A DNA stretch of 34,671 nucleotides, from NCBI GenBank assembly GCA_964583765.1, contig CAZOWW010000058.1:1-34671 (forward strand). Reading direction: 5' to 3'. Positions within the stretch are counted from its first letter, which is position 1. Each line of letters starts with the position of its first letter. Below the pieces are notes generated by a model. The model was not told where the DNA came from. It was given only the letters and a program-made list of their open reading frames with translations, and ran no database searches. The position numbers and the translations under genes were made by a program. This DNA comes from CAZOWW01 sp964583765. Its GTDB lineage: Bacteria; Actinomycetota; Actinomycetes; Actinomycetales; Kineosporiaceae. Positions 8,956 through 17,906 of this stretch are shown one piece after another.

Positions 8956-11037
8956 ATGGCGGAGTCCCGGCCACCGGTGGCCCTGATCATCACCATGGGC
9001 TTCAACGTCTATCACCAGCAGCTCGTGCGTGGCATCCGTCCGGTGCTCGCACCACACGGGCTGATCCTGGTGGTGAACAGCCAGAACTTCACCTCGGCGG
9101 GTTTGATGGCGTCCGTGGAACACCTCATCCGGACGATCCGCCCGTACGGCGCGATCGTCACGCCGTCCGCGAGCGCCGAGGAGGACGCCGAACTGGCCGC
9201 GCTGCTCGGGGAGCTGAGCATCCCGACCGTCGGGATCTCCATGCAGCTGCCGGGGGCGAGCCAGGTCCACGCGGACGACCGCAGCGGCATGCGGGCGCTC
9301 ATGGCCCACCTCCTCGACGAGTGCGGTGTCCGGCGGCTCGCCCATGCCCGGGGCCAGGCGCATCAGGCCGACAGCATCGCGCGCGAACAGGTCTTCCGCG
9401 AGGAGCTCGCCGCGCGAGGGATCCCGGTGGACGAGGATCTGATCTTCGACGGGGCGTTCTGGCACGAGGAGACCTACCGCGAGCTGCGCGCACTCCTGAG
9501 CCGGAGACGCGGCATCGAGGCCGTGGTGGCGGCGAACGACATGTCCGCCCTGGGAGCGCTCAAGGCGCTCGCGGACGAGGGGTTGCGGGTCCCGGAGGAC
9601 GTCCTGGTCACGGGATTCGACAACTACCCCAGCTCGCTCTGCTGGCCTGCCCTGACCTCCGTGGACCCGGAGCAGGCGATGCAGGGACGGGTCGCCGCCG
9701 AGCGCCTGCTCGCCGAGCTCAACGGTGCCCCGGCAGGGGAGGAGATCGTCGTGCCGACCCGCCTCGTGGTCCGGGGTTCCACGCGGTCGCTCCCCTTCAG
9801 CGCACCGGAACAGATCATGGCGGTGGTGGATCTGGCCAACCTCGCCCAGGAGGAGTTGGCGGCCCGGGACGCGTTGTGGGGCCTGACCTACGTCCTCAGC
9901 CGCTGCGCGACACCCGAGGACCTCGCGGACGGCCTGGCAGGGAGCGCCCTGTCCCGGCTCGGCATCGGTCGGTGCTTCCTCGCCGTCTACGCGGAGGTCC
10001 CGGAGTCGGGGGAGCCAGAGGCCCGACTGCTCCTCGACTACCAGGACGGTGTTCAGGGGCCCCCGTGCCAGGAGGTCTACCCGCTCGCCCAACTGCTGCC
10101 CAGCACCCTCCACCAGCAGTTGCGCACGGAGTTGCTGGTGTTCCAGCCGCTGTACGGGAACGATCGTGAACTCGGCTACCTCCTGTTCGAACAGAGAAGT
10201 GGGTCCATGCTGGTCACCGCCTGGCTGCGCACCGAGCTCAGTCTTGTCCTGGAGGCCATGTTCAGCACGCAGGCCCTCAAGGACCACGCGGCAACCCTCG
10301 AACAGGTCGTGGCACACCGCACCGCCGAGCTCTCGGCCCGTTCGGCGGAACTCACCGCCCGGTCCGAACAGCTGGAGGCCGAGGTGGAGACCCGGCGTCG
10401 GACCGAGATCCAGCTGCAGCAGGCCGTCGCCGCGCTGCACCGGACGGCCATGAGCGACAGCCTCACCCAACTCGCCAACCGGACCCACCTGCAGGAGCAC
10501 CTGGACGCACAGTGGCAGGCCCTGGCCGGCCACGGCGGCGAGCTGGCCCTGCTCATGATCGACGTCGACCTGTTCAAGGCCTACAACGACTGTTACGGCC
10601 ATCTGAAGGGCGACGAGGCCCTGCGTACGGTGGCGACCCACCTCGCGGAGGCTGTCCGCTACCCCCGGGATCTGGCCTGTCGCTACGGCGGCGAGGAATT
10701 CGTCCTGGCCCTGCCCGACACCGACCGCAGCGCGGCCCTGGTCGTGGCGGAGAGGTTCCGCGCGGCCCTGGCCACGGCGGGCATCCCGCACAAGGGTTCG
10801 ACCATCGCGCCGGTGATGACCGTGAGCATCGGGCTCGCCGTCGCCCGTCCCCAGGACGTCGCCGATCCGTGGGCGCTGCTCGATCACGCCGACCGGGCGC
10901 TGTACCGGGCCAAGACGCAGGGGCGCGACCAGGTCTGGTCGCTCATGCCGGGGACGGACGCGCGATACGAGAGCGGCGGCCCGGGTGTGCCGCATCCCCG
11001 TTCACCGCTGCCGGTCACCGACCCCGCCCGGCGCTGA
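8956..11037 (+). CDS. LacI-like sensor diguanylate cyclase
   Basis: The start is ATG 8956 with GGGAG upstream, giving 693 aa. Residues ~8-270 form a LacI/periplasmic-binding-like domain (PVALIITMGFNVYHQQ, later VLVTGFDN) with no helix-turn-helix and no signal peptide. A middle GAF-like region follows, then a strongly helical segment near 435-490 with a repeating AEL.ARS pattern, likely a coiled-coil linker. The C-terminal GGDEF domain has RYGGEEF near residue 577 with intact metal/GTP signatures (MIDVDLFKAYND). The RxxD inhibitory site is absent. Its architecture and many segments match the divergent gene at 6541-8598, so the two arose by duplication. A ligand-gated c-di-GMP synthase in the cytoplasm is the likely role. 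Confidence 0.9.
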   Translation: MAESRPPVALIITMGFNVYHQQLVRGIRPVLAPHGLILVVNSQNFTSAGLMASVEHLIRTIRPYGAIVTPSASAEEDAELAALLGELSIPTVGISMQLPGASQVHADDRSGMRALMAHLLDECGVRRLAHARGQAHQADSIAREQVFREELAARGIPVDEDLIFDGAFWHEETYRELRALLSRRRGIEAVVAANDMSALGALKALADEGLRVPEDVLVTGFDNYPSSLCWPALTSVDPEQAMQGRVAAERLLAELNGAPAGEEIVVPTRLVVRGSTRSLPFSAPEQIMAVVDLANLAQEELAARDALWGLTYVLSRCATPEDLADGLAGSALSRLGIGRCFLAVYAEVPESGEPEARLLLDYQDGVQGPPCQEVYPLAQLLPSTLHQQLRTELLVFQPLYGNDRELGYLLFEQRSGSMLVTAWLRTELSLVLEAMFSTQALKDHAATLEQVVAHRTAELSARSAELTARSEQLEAEVETRRRTEIQLQQAVAALHRTAMSDSLTQLANRTHLQEHLDAQWQALAGHGGELALLMIDVDLFKAYNDCYGHLKGDEALRTVATHLAEAVRYPRDLACRYGGEEFVLALPDTDRSAALVVAERFRAALATAGIPHKGSTIAPVMTVSIGLAVARPQDVADPWALLDHADRALYRAKTQGRDQVWSLMPGTDARYESGGPGVPHPRSPLPVTDPARR

Positions 11038-11394
11038 TCGCGCAAGGACCTGCGTCATCCTGAACGGGGCCGCGGGTTCCTCAGCTCAGCGCGTCGCCCG
11101 GCGTTCCCGTGCCACGGATCGTAGGCCTCGGACCCTGCCTGTGCGCCGTGCCCGCGCACCGGGTGGTATCGGACAGGGAAGGGCTCTTGACGTTGATCGT
11201 CCCCTCTTGGATGATTCGTCGACTTCGGGGCGTCGCGGACGGGCGCGAGCAGTTGCAGATGCCTGCGGCAGGGTGGAGGCAGGGGGCCGGCCCGCGGTGA
11301 CGCCGTGCAGTGCGGTGACGCGGAGTCGGAAGCGGTGGGGGAGCGTCCTGCAGGGGCAGTGCGCTCCGCGACGGACTCAAGGAGGAGCCGATCC
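11038..11394 (+). other. Intergenic spacer upstream of the HAF-repeat gene
   Basis: This is a 357-bp stretch without a convincing gene; the short open frames in it have no ribosome sites. A candidate promoter lies at 11187-11215. No strong terminator is visible after the cyclase gene. Confidence 0.6.
11187..11215 (+). promoter_or_regulatory. Candidate sigma70-type promoter
   Basis: TTGACG (11187-11192) is followed after 17 bp by GATGAT (11210-11215), close to the vegetative consensus at both hexamers. It would give a leader of about 170 nt before ATG 11395. Confidence 0.45.
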
Positions 11395-12615
11395 ATGACA
11401 CGACGCGTGACACTGACGACCCTGACCTGCGTGACGGCGACCGTGCTCGTCGCGGGAGCGGCCTGCCTGGTGCCCGGAGGGGCCGGGCAGGCGCTCGCCG
11501 ATGTGGCGACGACCACGACCTCGCCGGCCTGTGATCCCCCGGCCTCCGGGGGCCTGACCATGACCCGGTTGCCGGTCCCGGAGGGCTACTCCTATGTGCA
11601 GGTGGGCGCGCTGACCGAGAGTGGCGCCGTGATGGGCAATGCCTGGCTCGACGGGACGGCGCACGGCATCGTCTGGGATCCGGCGGGCCGGTTCCACGAC
11701 CTCGGCGGGTTGCCGGGTGGCAGCTCTGCCCGGGCCCTGGCGATCAACGAGCAGGGGGAGGTCGCCGGGGTCGCGGGGAGCCCGTCCGGCGACACCCACG
11801 CGGTGATCTGGCGGCACGGTCGGATCACCGATCTCGGCACCGCCGGTGGTCGCTCCAGCAGCGTCGTCGGCCTGGACGACGCCGGCACGGTGTTCGGCAC
11901 CGTCTGGAGCAGCGATGACACCTCCCGCGCGGTGCGGTGGGACGCCCAGGGTCACGTGACGCTGCTGCCGGGTCTGGGCGGCGCCGGTTCGTCGACCCAG
12001 GTCCACAACACCATGGGGATGTCCGCCGGGCAGGCCACGACCCGGGCGGGCGTCCAGGACATGGCCTTCTGGGATCGTCACGGCCAGGTCACCGACATCA
12101 TGCAGGCGCGGTCGAACCAGACCTCTGCCACGGCCATGAACGACCGGGGCGTCGTCGTGCTGCACAACTACCTGGACGGCGCGTTCCGCTGGGACCGGGT
12201 GCGCGGACTCGTCGCCCTGCCGGACCCCGCGGACGGTCGGGACAGCTACCCCCTGGCGATCAACGATGCGGGGACGGTTGCGGGCATGGCGTTCCGCGAC
12301 CCGCCCGCCTCGGTCGGGAACGTCGCGGTGCGCTGGAGCGCCTCGGGGAAGGTCGAGATGCTGCCCTACCTGCCCGGCACCGACGAGGCCTACGCGGTCG
12401 CGATGAACTCGTCCGGCACCGTGGTCGGGGAGAACCAGTTGCCCAACGGGATGACACACGCGGTGCGCTGGAGCCCGTCCGGGGCCGTCTCGGATCTGGG
12501 CGGGGTCGGCTCCTGCGGAGCGAGCGACGTGATGGCGATCAATGATCACGGTGTGATCGCGGGGGACATCCGGCTCCCGGACAGCTACGAGGCCGTCCCG
12601 GTGCTCTGGCGCTGA
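11395..12615 (+). CDS. Secreted HAF-repeat protein
   Basis: The chosen start, ATG 11395, has a strong AAGGAGG upstream. The 406-aa product opens with a Sec signal peptide (MTRRVTLTTL then a hydrophobic core and an ALA-type cleavage site near residue 34). The mature part is built of repeated beta-type units with A[IM]N..G.V.G signatures (AINDAGTVAGMA, AMNSSGTVVGEN, AINDHGVIAGDI) and recurring AVRW or AVIW segments. These are the HAF repeats found in extracellular proteins, and the overall shape resembles a propeller. No catalytic motif is seen. A role in the cell envelope or outside the cell is likely but unknown. It is monocistronic, ending before a terminator hairpin. Confidence 0.85.
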   Translation: MTRRVTLTTLTCVTATVLVAGAACLVPGGAGQALADVATTTTSPACDPPASGGLTMTRLPVPEGYSYVQVGALTESGAVMGNAWLDGTAHGIVWDPAGRFHDLGGLPGGSSARALAINEQGEVAGVAGSPSGDTHAVIWRHGRITDLGTAGGRSSSVVGLDDAGTVFGTVWSSDDTSRAVRWDAQGHVTLLPGLGGAGSSTQVHNTMGMSAGQATTRAGVQDMAFWDRHGQVTDIMQARSNQTSATAMNDRGVVVLHNYLDGAFRWDRVRGLVALPDPADGRDSYPLAINDAGTVAGMAFRDPPASVGNVAVRWSASGKVEMLPYLPGTDEAYAVAMNSSGTVVGENQLPNGMTHAVRWSPSGAVSDLGGVGSCGASDVMAINDHGVIAGDIRLPDSYEAVPVLWR

Positions 12616-12669
12616 GCGAGCAGCCTGCACCGAGGCACCCGGGCTGGCTCCGGGCCGCCCGTGCCCTGC

Positions 12670-12702
12670 GGACCGGCCGCTCCGTTGACGGGCGGCCGGT
12701 CC
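12670..12702. terminator. Terminator hairpin between convergent genes
   Basis: A perfect 11-bp stem GGACCGGCCGC / GCGGCCGGTCC (12670-12680 with 12692-12702) encloses an 11-nt loop. It lies between the HAF-repeat gene and the convergent acyltransferase gene, with no T-run. Confidence 0.7.
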
Positions 12703-12785
12703 AGCCGGGGTCGGCACACCGCGCGGAGCGCGCACGCACCCTCCGCTGCCCGCCGTCGGTCGAGCCGGTCAGCCGACGCCGACGG

Positions 12786-15179
12786 TCAGCCGACGTCGAC
12801 CAGGGGGGCGAGCCGCGCCGCGACGGCGGATGCCAGTTCCGCGGCGAAGGTGGCGGTGAGGTGGTGGGCGTCGCGGAAGAGGATCGTCCCGCGGGGGGAG
12901 ACGACCGGGCAGGGATCGCTGCCGCAGACCAGGTCTCCGAGATCGAGCACCCGCACTCCGGCCTCGGCGAGTACCGGCTGCTCCGCGGCGAAAAGGTCGG
13001 CGTCCCGGTTGGTGTGCCCGGCGCGCAGGTACTGGCAGGCGGTGGGATCGTCCGGGTGCTCCGACAGGCAGGCGGGGACGTCGAATCCCGGGCGGGGTAT
13101 GTCCCGGAGAAGAACCGTGCGGCCGGTCAGGGGCCGCAGCGTGTCGAGGACCTGCACTGCGCCTTCCCGCCACCGGGCCTGGGCCTCGTCGAGTGTGGGG
13201 GTCCCGCCGTCGTCCGTGCGCAGCTTGGAGAGCTGGTTGAAGCTCCGGCCGATGACGACGGCGTCGATCCGGGGCAGCCGACCGATCTGCTGGAGCACCG
13301 AACTCCGCCACGCGTCGCACTCGGTGTAGTAGCGATGGAACGAGGACAGCCACTCCGGGGCCTCGGCGTAACCGCACCCTGACTTCGCCCAGAAGTAGAG
13401 CTGCCAGTGCCGGTCCTGGGCTGCCTGCGCCAGCGCGGGGTACCAGTGCGCGGCGTGCGAGTCCCCGAACAGCACCACGACCCGGGTGCCCGCGGCGTCC
13501 CCGAACCGGCAGGAGGGGTCCGCCCGGTTGGGGCCGAATCCGAGGAAACATCGGGCCGGTGCGGTGTCGTCCGCGCGCGCCTCGGCCGGTGTCATCGAGA
13601 GCGCAGGCGGCGGTGGCGGCTCGGGCCAGGTGACCGCACCGGTCGTGCCCTGGCTTGTTCCGGGGGCGCCGCCCTGCTCGGTGCTCCCGGCGGTCACCCT
13701 GCCCAGGGGGGAGTCACTGGCGAAGGAGGAACCCGGCGAGGGGGAGCCTGTCGGCAGCAGTACCTGGGCGGGCACCGTGGTGGCGACGGCGAGGAGCCCG
13801 GCACCCAGGGCGAGACTGACCAGGCGGTACCGCACCAGCATCGTCGCGCGGCGCACCCGCTGCTCCACCAGGTGGTGGGAGAGCACGGCGAGCGCCAGGG
13901 AACCGACGACGGCGAGGACGATCGGCCAGATACCGGGGGACGGCGCGGGCAGGTCGGGGTCCTGATCCTCGGCGTGCGTGGCGAGCCGGCAGGCGAGCAC
14001 CAGGCACGGCCAGTGCCACAGGTACCAGGAGTAGGAGAGCCGTCCGAGGTGGGTGAGCGGGGCGGAGCCGAGCAGGGTGGCGGCCCCCCGGCGGGTACGG
14101 GTGCCGGCCGCGACGAGGAGGACGCCGCCGCCGACCGGCCAGAGCGCCGCCAGGCCGGGGAAGGGAGTGTCCCGGCCCAGGCAGAGCGCGGATCCCAGGA
14201 CCAGGAGCAGGCCCGACCAACCGGCCAGAACCGCGAGGCGCCGGGGGACGGCGCCGAGCCTGTCCCGGCCCAGTGCGAGCAGGCCGCCGGCGGCGAGTTC
14301 CCAGGCCCGCGTGTGCAGCCCGAAGTACGCCCAGGGGCCGGTCCCTGCCGTGAGCTGCGCCGAGGCCGCCAAGGAGAGCACGCCGACCAGCGCCAGACCG
14401 AGGATCAGCCGGCGCCGGACCAGCGTCCACCGGGGGCGGCGCCGGCCCCAGACGCCCGCCAGGGCGAGCAGGATCAGCGGCCAGACGACGTAGAACTGCT
14501 CCTCGACGCTCAACGACCAGTAGTGCAGGACCGGACTGTGGTCGACGTCCCCCATGTAGTCCGTGGCGGTGGCGGCGAAGTGCCAGTTCGCCGCCCACAG
14601 GGCCGCCGTCCCGATGTCACCGAACAGGAGCGGCCGGTCGAGAGGGGCGAGGACCCGGGCGAAGACCACCGCGGTGACCACCAGCACCAGGCTGGCCATC
14701 GGCAACAGCCGTCGCACCCGTCGCGCGTAGAACGCCGTGAGGGAGACGGTGCCCTGCCGGTACAGCTCGTCGACGAGCAACCCGGTGATCAGGAATCCGG
14801 AGATGACGAAGAAGAGATCCACGCCGACGTAGCCGCCGCCCAGTCGGGGCAGGCCGGCGTGGAAGGCGACCACGAGCAGGACCGCGAGTCCGCGGAGCCC
14901 TTCGATGTCGGAGCGGAACCGGGGCCGGGCGCTGCGGGCGGGGGCGTTCGCCCCGGCGCGGTCGGGGGACTCGGGGTCCGGGGGTGGTGCCCAGCCACCC
15001 CGGGGCACCGGGTCACGGCGATGGCTGCCCAGAGCCCGGGGGCGGCGCGGTGGTAGGCGGCGGACGTGGCGTCCGTCCGTCCGCGTGGGGGCCCGGCGGG
15101 CTCGCGCGGGTTCGGATCGGCGTGCGGCCTCGCGCGCGTCCGACCCCGTGGTGATCCCACCCCCGGGCGAGATGATCAT
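12786..15179 (-). CDS. OafA-type membrane O-acyltransferase with SGNH domain
   Basis: The product is 797 aa if ATG 15179 is used; the first ~85 residues are low-complexity, Arg/Pro-rich and lack a ribosome site, so a later start is possible. An acyltransferase-3 domain follows. It opens with FRSDIEGLRGLAVLL and the conserved His of VVAFHAG, then YVGVDLFFVISGFLITG and YWSLSVEEQFYVVWP, within about ten membrane segments. After a Ser/Gly/Pro-rich linker (~480-530) comes an extracytoplasmic SGNH esterase/transferase domain with GDSHA (Ser574) and the DAHH motif (Asp770, His773). This two-domain form O-acetylates cell-surface glycans or peptidoglycan in known relatives. The substrate here is unknown. 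It is separated from the polyketide cluster by a repeat-bearing spacer and is probably not part of it. Confidence 0.88.
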   Translation of the reverse strand: MIISPGGGITTGSDAREAARRSEPARARRAPTRTDGRHVRRLPPRRPRALGSHRRDPVPRGGWAPPPDPESPDRAGANAPARSARPRFRSDIEGLRGLAVLLVVAFHAGLPRLGGGYVGVDLFFVISGFLITGLLVDELYRQGTVSLTAFYARRVRRLLPMASLVLVVTAVVFARVLAPLDRPLLFGDIGTAALWAANWHFAATATDYMGDVDHSPVLHYWSLSVEEQFYVVWPLILLALAGVWGRRRPRWTLVRRRLILGLALVGVLSLAASAQLTAGTGPWAYFGLHTRAWELAAGGLLALGRDRLGAVPRRLAVLAGWSGLLLVLGSALCLGRDTPFPGLAALWPVGGGVLLVAAGTRTRRGAATLLGSAPLTHLGRLSYSWYLWHWPCLVLACRLATHAEDQDPDLPAPSPGIWPIVLAVVGSLALAVLSHHLVEQRVRRATMLVRYRLVSLALGAGLLAVATTVPAQVLLPTGSPSPGSSFASDSPLGRVTAGSTEQGGAPGTSQGTTGAVTWPEPPPPPALSMTPAEARADDTAPARCFLGFGPNRADPSCRFGDAAGTRVVVLFGDSHAAHWYPALAQAAQDRHWQLYFWAKSGCGYAEAPEWLSSFHRYYTECDAWRSSVLQQIGRLPRIDAVVIGRSFNQLSKLRTDDGGTPTLDEAQARWREGAVQVLDTLRPLTGRTVLLRDIPRPGFDVPACLSEHPDDPTACQYLRAGHTNRDADLFAAEQPVLAEAGVRVLDLGDLVCGSDPCPVVSPRGTILFRDAHHLTATFAAELASAVAARLAPLVDVG

Positions 15180-15276
15180 CGAAACTGATTGTTGCAGACT
15201 CGCAGGGCAAATCGGACCATCCCTTTGCGTGGCGAGTCGTCGCTCCTCTAGCCCTTCGCGACTCCCGGGGCATTCC

Positions 15277-15337
15277 GCGACCGGGGTTCAGGGCACTTCG
15301 CGACCGGGGTTCAGGGCACTTCGCGACCGGGGTTCAG
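15277..15337. repeat. 23-bp tandem repeat over the DNA glycosylase stop codon
   Basis: The unit begins GCGACCGGGGTTCAGGG and repeats with a 23-bp period at 15277, 15300 and 15323 (2.7 copies). A weaker, degenerate copy precedes it. The TCA at 15334-15336 is the complement of the glycosylase stop codon, and the same TCA recurs at 15288 and 15311. The array therefore copies the gene's last codon and stop into the spacer. Confidence 0.9.
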
Positions 15338-16233
15338 GCAGTGACCCGCAGGTAGTGCCCCCAGTAGCCCTGCCACCGGCCGTATCGCGCGGCGAGCTCG
15401 GTGAACTCCTCCTCGCCGACGGCACGCCGGTACACGGCGGCCGCGGCCCGCAGTGCCTCCTTGTCGGGGTACATGCGTTCGGTGCGACCCAGACCGCGGA
15501 TGAGGAGGAAGGTCGCGGACCACGGTCCGATCCCGGGGATGCTCAGCAGCCGGTCCCGCACGGCGTCGTAGTCGTCGGTCTGCAGGGTGCTGTCGTCGAG
15601 TTCCGCCCAACGCCGCACGGCCCCGAACAGGTAGGAGGCCTTGCGGGCGTTGCCGATCAGCTCGGCGAAGCGCGCCTCGGACAGCGTGAGGAGCTGGTCG
15701 AGATCGGGGAAGGCCGGCAGGGGACGCCCGTCCACGAGCGCGCTGTTGTCGAACTCGGCCATGAGCCGCTGCTTCATGCTCCTGGCGACGGGCATCGGGA
15801 TGCGCTGGCACAGGATCGCCCAGCACAGCAGCTCGAAGGGGGAGGGGAAACGCACCTGGTGGTAGCCGTACAGACGCTCGACGACCGGTCGGAAGGCCTC
15901 GTCCTGCCGGCCCAGCGCGTAGAACTCGGTGAGGTCGTCCTCCAGCCCGAGGTGCGCGGTGCACCGGTGGGCCACGGCCGCACGGGCCTCGTCGGTGATC
16001 GGCTGTGCGGACTCCAGGTCGCAGCGCACGCCGTCCCCCGCGCCGTCCTCGCGGACCCGGACGACCAGCACCTGACCGGCCTCGCGCACGACGCTGGTCA
16101 GTACGTCGCCGTCGGTGCTCTGTTCTCCGGCCATCGGCGGGAACCCGCGCACGAAGCGCAGGCTGTGCCCGAAGTCGAAGGGTGCGGTCGCGGGCAGGAC
16201 GAGGCTGGTGTGGTGCGGGGCGGTGACGGTCAT
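15334..16233 (-). CDS. AlkA-type HhH-GPD DNA glycosylase, possible self-resistance
   Basis: The 299-aa product has the length of AlkA/3-methyladenine glycosylase II. It contains the helix-hairpin-helix LLSIPGIGPWSATFLL (~227-242) followed by the family's catalytic Asp in MYPDKEAL (Asp257). These enzymes excise alkylated purines to start base-excision repair. ATG 16233 has GGAG 5 bp upstream and overlaps the stop of the efflux gene (ATGA), so the two are translationally coupled. Known DNA-alkylating antibiotic clusters (yatakemycin, CC-1065, trioxacarcin) carry DNA glycosylases as resistance enzymes, though of other folds. Its position as last gene of a polyketide operon right after an exporter supports a resistance role. 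A housekeeping repair gene captured by the operon is the alternative. Confidence 0.85.
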   Translation of the reverse strand: MTVTAPHHTSLVLPATAPFDFGHSLRFVRGFPPMAGEQSTDGDVLTSVVREAGQVLVVRVREDGAGDGVRCDLESAQPITDEARAAVAHRCTAHLGLEDDLTEFYALGRQDEAFRPVVERLYGYHQVRFPSPFELLCWAILCQRIPMPVARSMKQRLMAEFDNSALVDGRPLPAFPDLDQLLTLSEARFAELIGNARKASYLFGAVRRWAELDDSTLQTDDYDAVRDRLLSIPGIGPWSATFLLIRGLGRTERMYPDKEALRAAAAVYRRAVGEEEFTELAARYGRWQGYWGHYLRVTA

Positions 16234-17861
16234 CGGGGCTCCAGGGCCTTCGCCGGGGTACGGGACTCGGGTGTCGACAGGTCACCGGGTGGGGATGTCG
16301 AAGGGGCGTGAGGTGAGGCTGCGCCGGGTCCGTGGCGGCCGGAGGCCGCCTCCCGCCGACCGTCCCGCCCCTCGTTGCGCGTGACCCGTCGGAGTACCAG
16401 CGCGGGTGGGACGCAGACGGCGGACAGCGCCGCCAGCGACCAGAACGCCGCGTGGAAGCCGTGCTCGGCGGCGGACTGCGAGGTCGGGTGATTGCCGAGG
16501 AAGGACACCACGAGCGCGGTGCCGACCGCTCCACCGAGCCTCAGAACAATGTTGATCGAGGTGACCGCATCCGGCATCTTGGGCCCGGGGACCCTCAGAT
16601 AGGCGGCGGTGGACGCGGGCACCACCGACAGCGCGTTCGACACGCCGAAACCGACCATCAGCAGTTCCACCGTGAGCAGTCCCGCACTGTTCGGGAGCAG
16701 GGCGAGCGGGACGAACGCGGCGACGCCGAGCAGGGACCCGGCGGTCACCACCTGCCCACCGCCGAACCGGTCGGTGAGACGCCCCGCCGCGGGCAGGACC
16801 GCGGCACCCAGCGCGAAGCCGCCCATCGCCAGCCCGGAGGCGACCACGCCGTAGCCGCGCACGAGCTGGAAATGCAGGGCGAGCACCGCCAGCGCGCCGA
16901 TCTGCACGGCCCCGGCGAGGAAACTGATCAGTGCGGACGCCGCGAAGCCCCGGTCTCCCAGGAGCCGCAGATCGACGAGCGGGGTGGCGCGGCGCAGGCA
17001 GCGCACGGTGAAGACCATCAGGGCGAGGGCGCCGATCGCGGTCCACGGCGCGATCTCCCCGAGCCTGCCCTCGCCGACCCGACTCACCGCGTAGGTGAGG
17101 GCGACCAAGCCGACCGCGACCAGACCGAAGCCGGGCAGGTCGAGGGTGCGGGCCGGACCGGGCCGGTCGCGGGGGATCAGCCTGCGGCCGAGCCACAGCC
17201 CGGCGACTCCGACCGGCAGGTTGACGAGGAACAGCCACTGCCACGAGGCCACCGAGATCATCGCGCCCCCGAGCACGGGGCCGAGGGCGGGGCCGAGCAC
17301 CAGCGGCGTGCCCACGGTGCTCATCACGCGACCGAGGTGCCGACGTCCGGCCACCTGGGCGATCACGGTCTGGCCCGCGGGCAGCAGCAGGCCTGCCGCC
17401 AGCCCCTGGAGCACGCGCGAGCCGACCAGGAAGGCGAGATCGGTGGACAGCGCGCACAGGCCCGAGGCGACGGTGAATCCGGCGAGGGAGGCGAGCCACA
17501 ACCGGCCGGCCCCGATCCGGGACGCCGCCCAGCCGCAGAGCGGGAGCCCCGCGACCAGGGCGAGCAGGTAGCCGCTGACGATCCACTGGGTGTCCGCCAG
17601 CCCCGCGTGCAGGCTGCGCGCGACGCGTGCGAGTGCGATGTTCACGAGCGCGGCGTCGAGCTGGGTCATGAAGGCGCCGACCACGATCACCACCGCGACG
17701 GGCCAGACCCCGCGGGGTACGGCGTTGTCGCCGCCGGCCGTGCCGGGGCCGGACTCCGGGTTGGGGAATTCCCGGACCGGCGTGGCGCCGGGGCCGATCG
17801 CGGCCCCCGTGTTCGCAGGCGGAGGTGCGGAGTGGGAGGCGTCGTGCTGGAGGACTTCCAT
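16230..17861 (-). CDS. DHA2-family MFS drug exporter
   Basis: The 543-aa product has the length and about 14 membrane segments of EmrB/QacA-type proton-coupled exporters. Characteristic pieces are MTQLDAALVNIALARVAR at the first helix, the motif-B-like RVLQGLAAGLLLPAGQ, and the antiporter motif-C-like GPALGPVLGG. A ~50-residue polar N-terminus precedes the first helix, and a Ser/Pro-rich tail follows the last. It is read between the aromatase-hydrolase and the DNA glycosylase, overlapping the latter by ATGA. Export of the cluster product is the likely job. Confidence 0.92.
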   Translation of the reverse strand: MEVLQHDASHSAPPPANTGAAIGPGATPVREFPNPESGPGTAGGDNAVPRGVWPVAVVIVVGAFMTQLDAALVNIALARVARSLHAGLADTQWIVSGYLLALVAGLPLCGWAASRIGAGRLWLASLAGFTVASGLCALSTDLAFLVGSRVLQGLAAGLLLPAGQTVIAQVAGRRHLGRVMSTVGTPLVLGPALGPVLGGAMISVASWQWLFLVNLPVGVAGLWLGRRLIPRDRPGPARTLDLPGFGLVAVGLVALTYAVSRVGEGRLGEIAPWTAIGALALMVFTVRCLRRATPLVDLRLLGDRGFAASALISFLAGAVQIGALAVLALHFQLVRGYGVVASGLAMGGFALGAAVLPAAGRLTDRFGGGQVVTAGSLLGVAAFVPLALLPNSAGLLTVELLMVGFGVSNALSVVPASTAAYLRVPGPKMPDAVTSINIVLRLGGAVGTALVVSFLGNHPTSQSAAEHGFHAAFWSLAALSAVCVPPALVLRRVTRNEGRDGRREAASGRHGPGAASPHAPSTSPPGDLSTPESRTPAKALEPR

Positions 17862-17906
17862 GGGAACCCCGATCGTGGTGGTGGCGCTGGGCCGTCAGGT
17901 GGCAGG

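Noticed and set aside
8785..10995. A 736-codon minus-strand open frame.
   Set aside because: It is the antisense shadow of the GGDEF gene at 8956-11037; the composition is His/Arg/Gly-rich with no recognisable fold.
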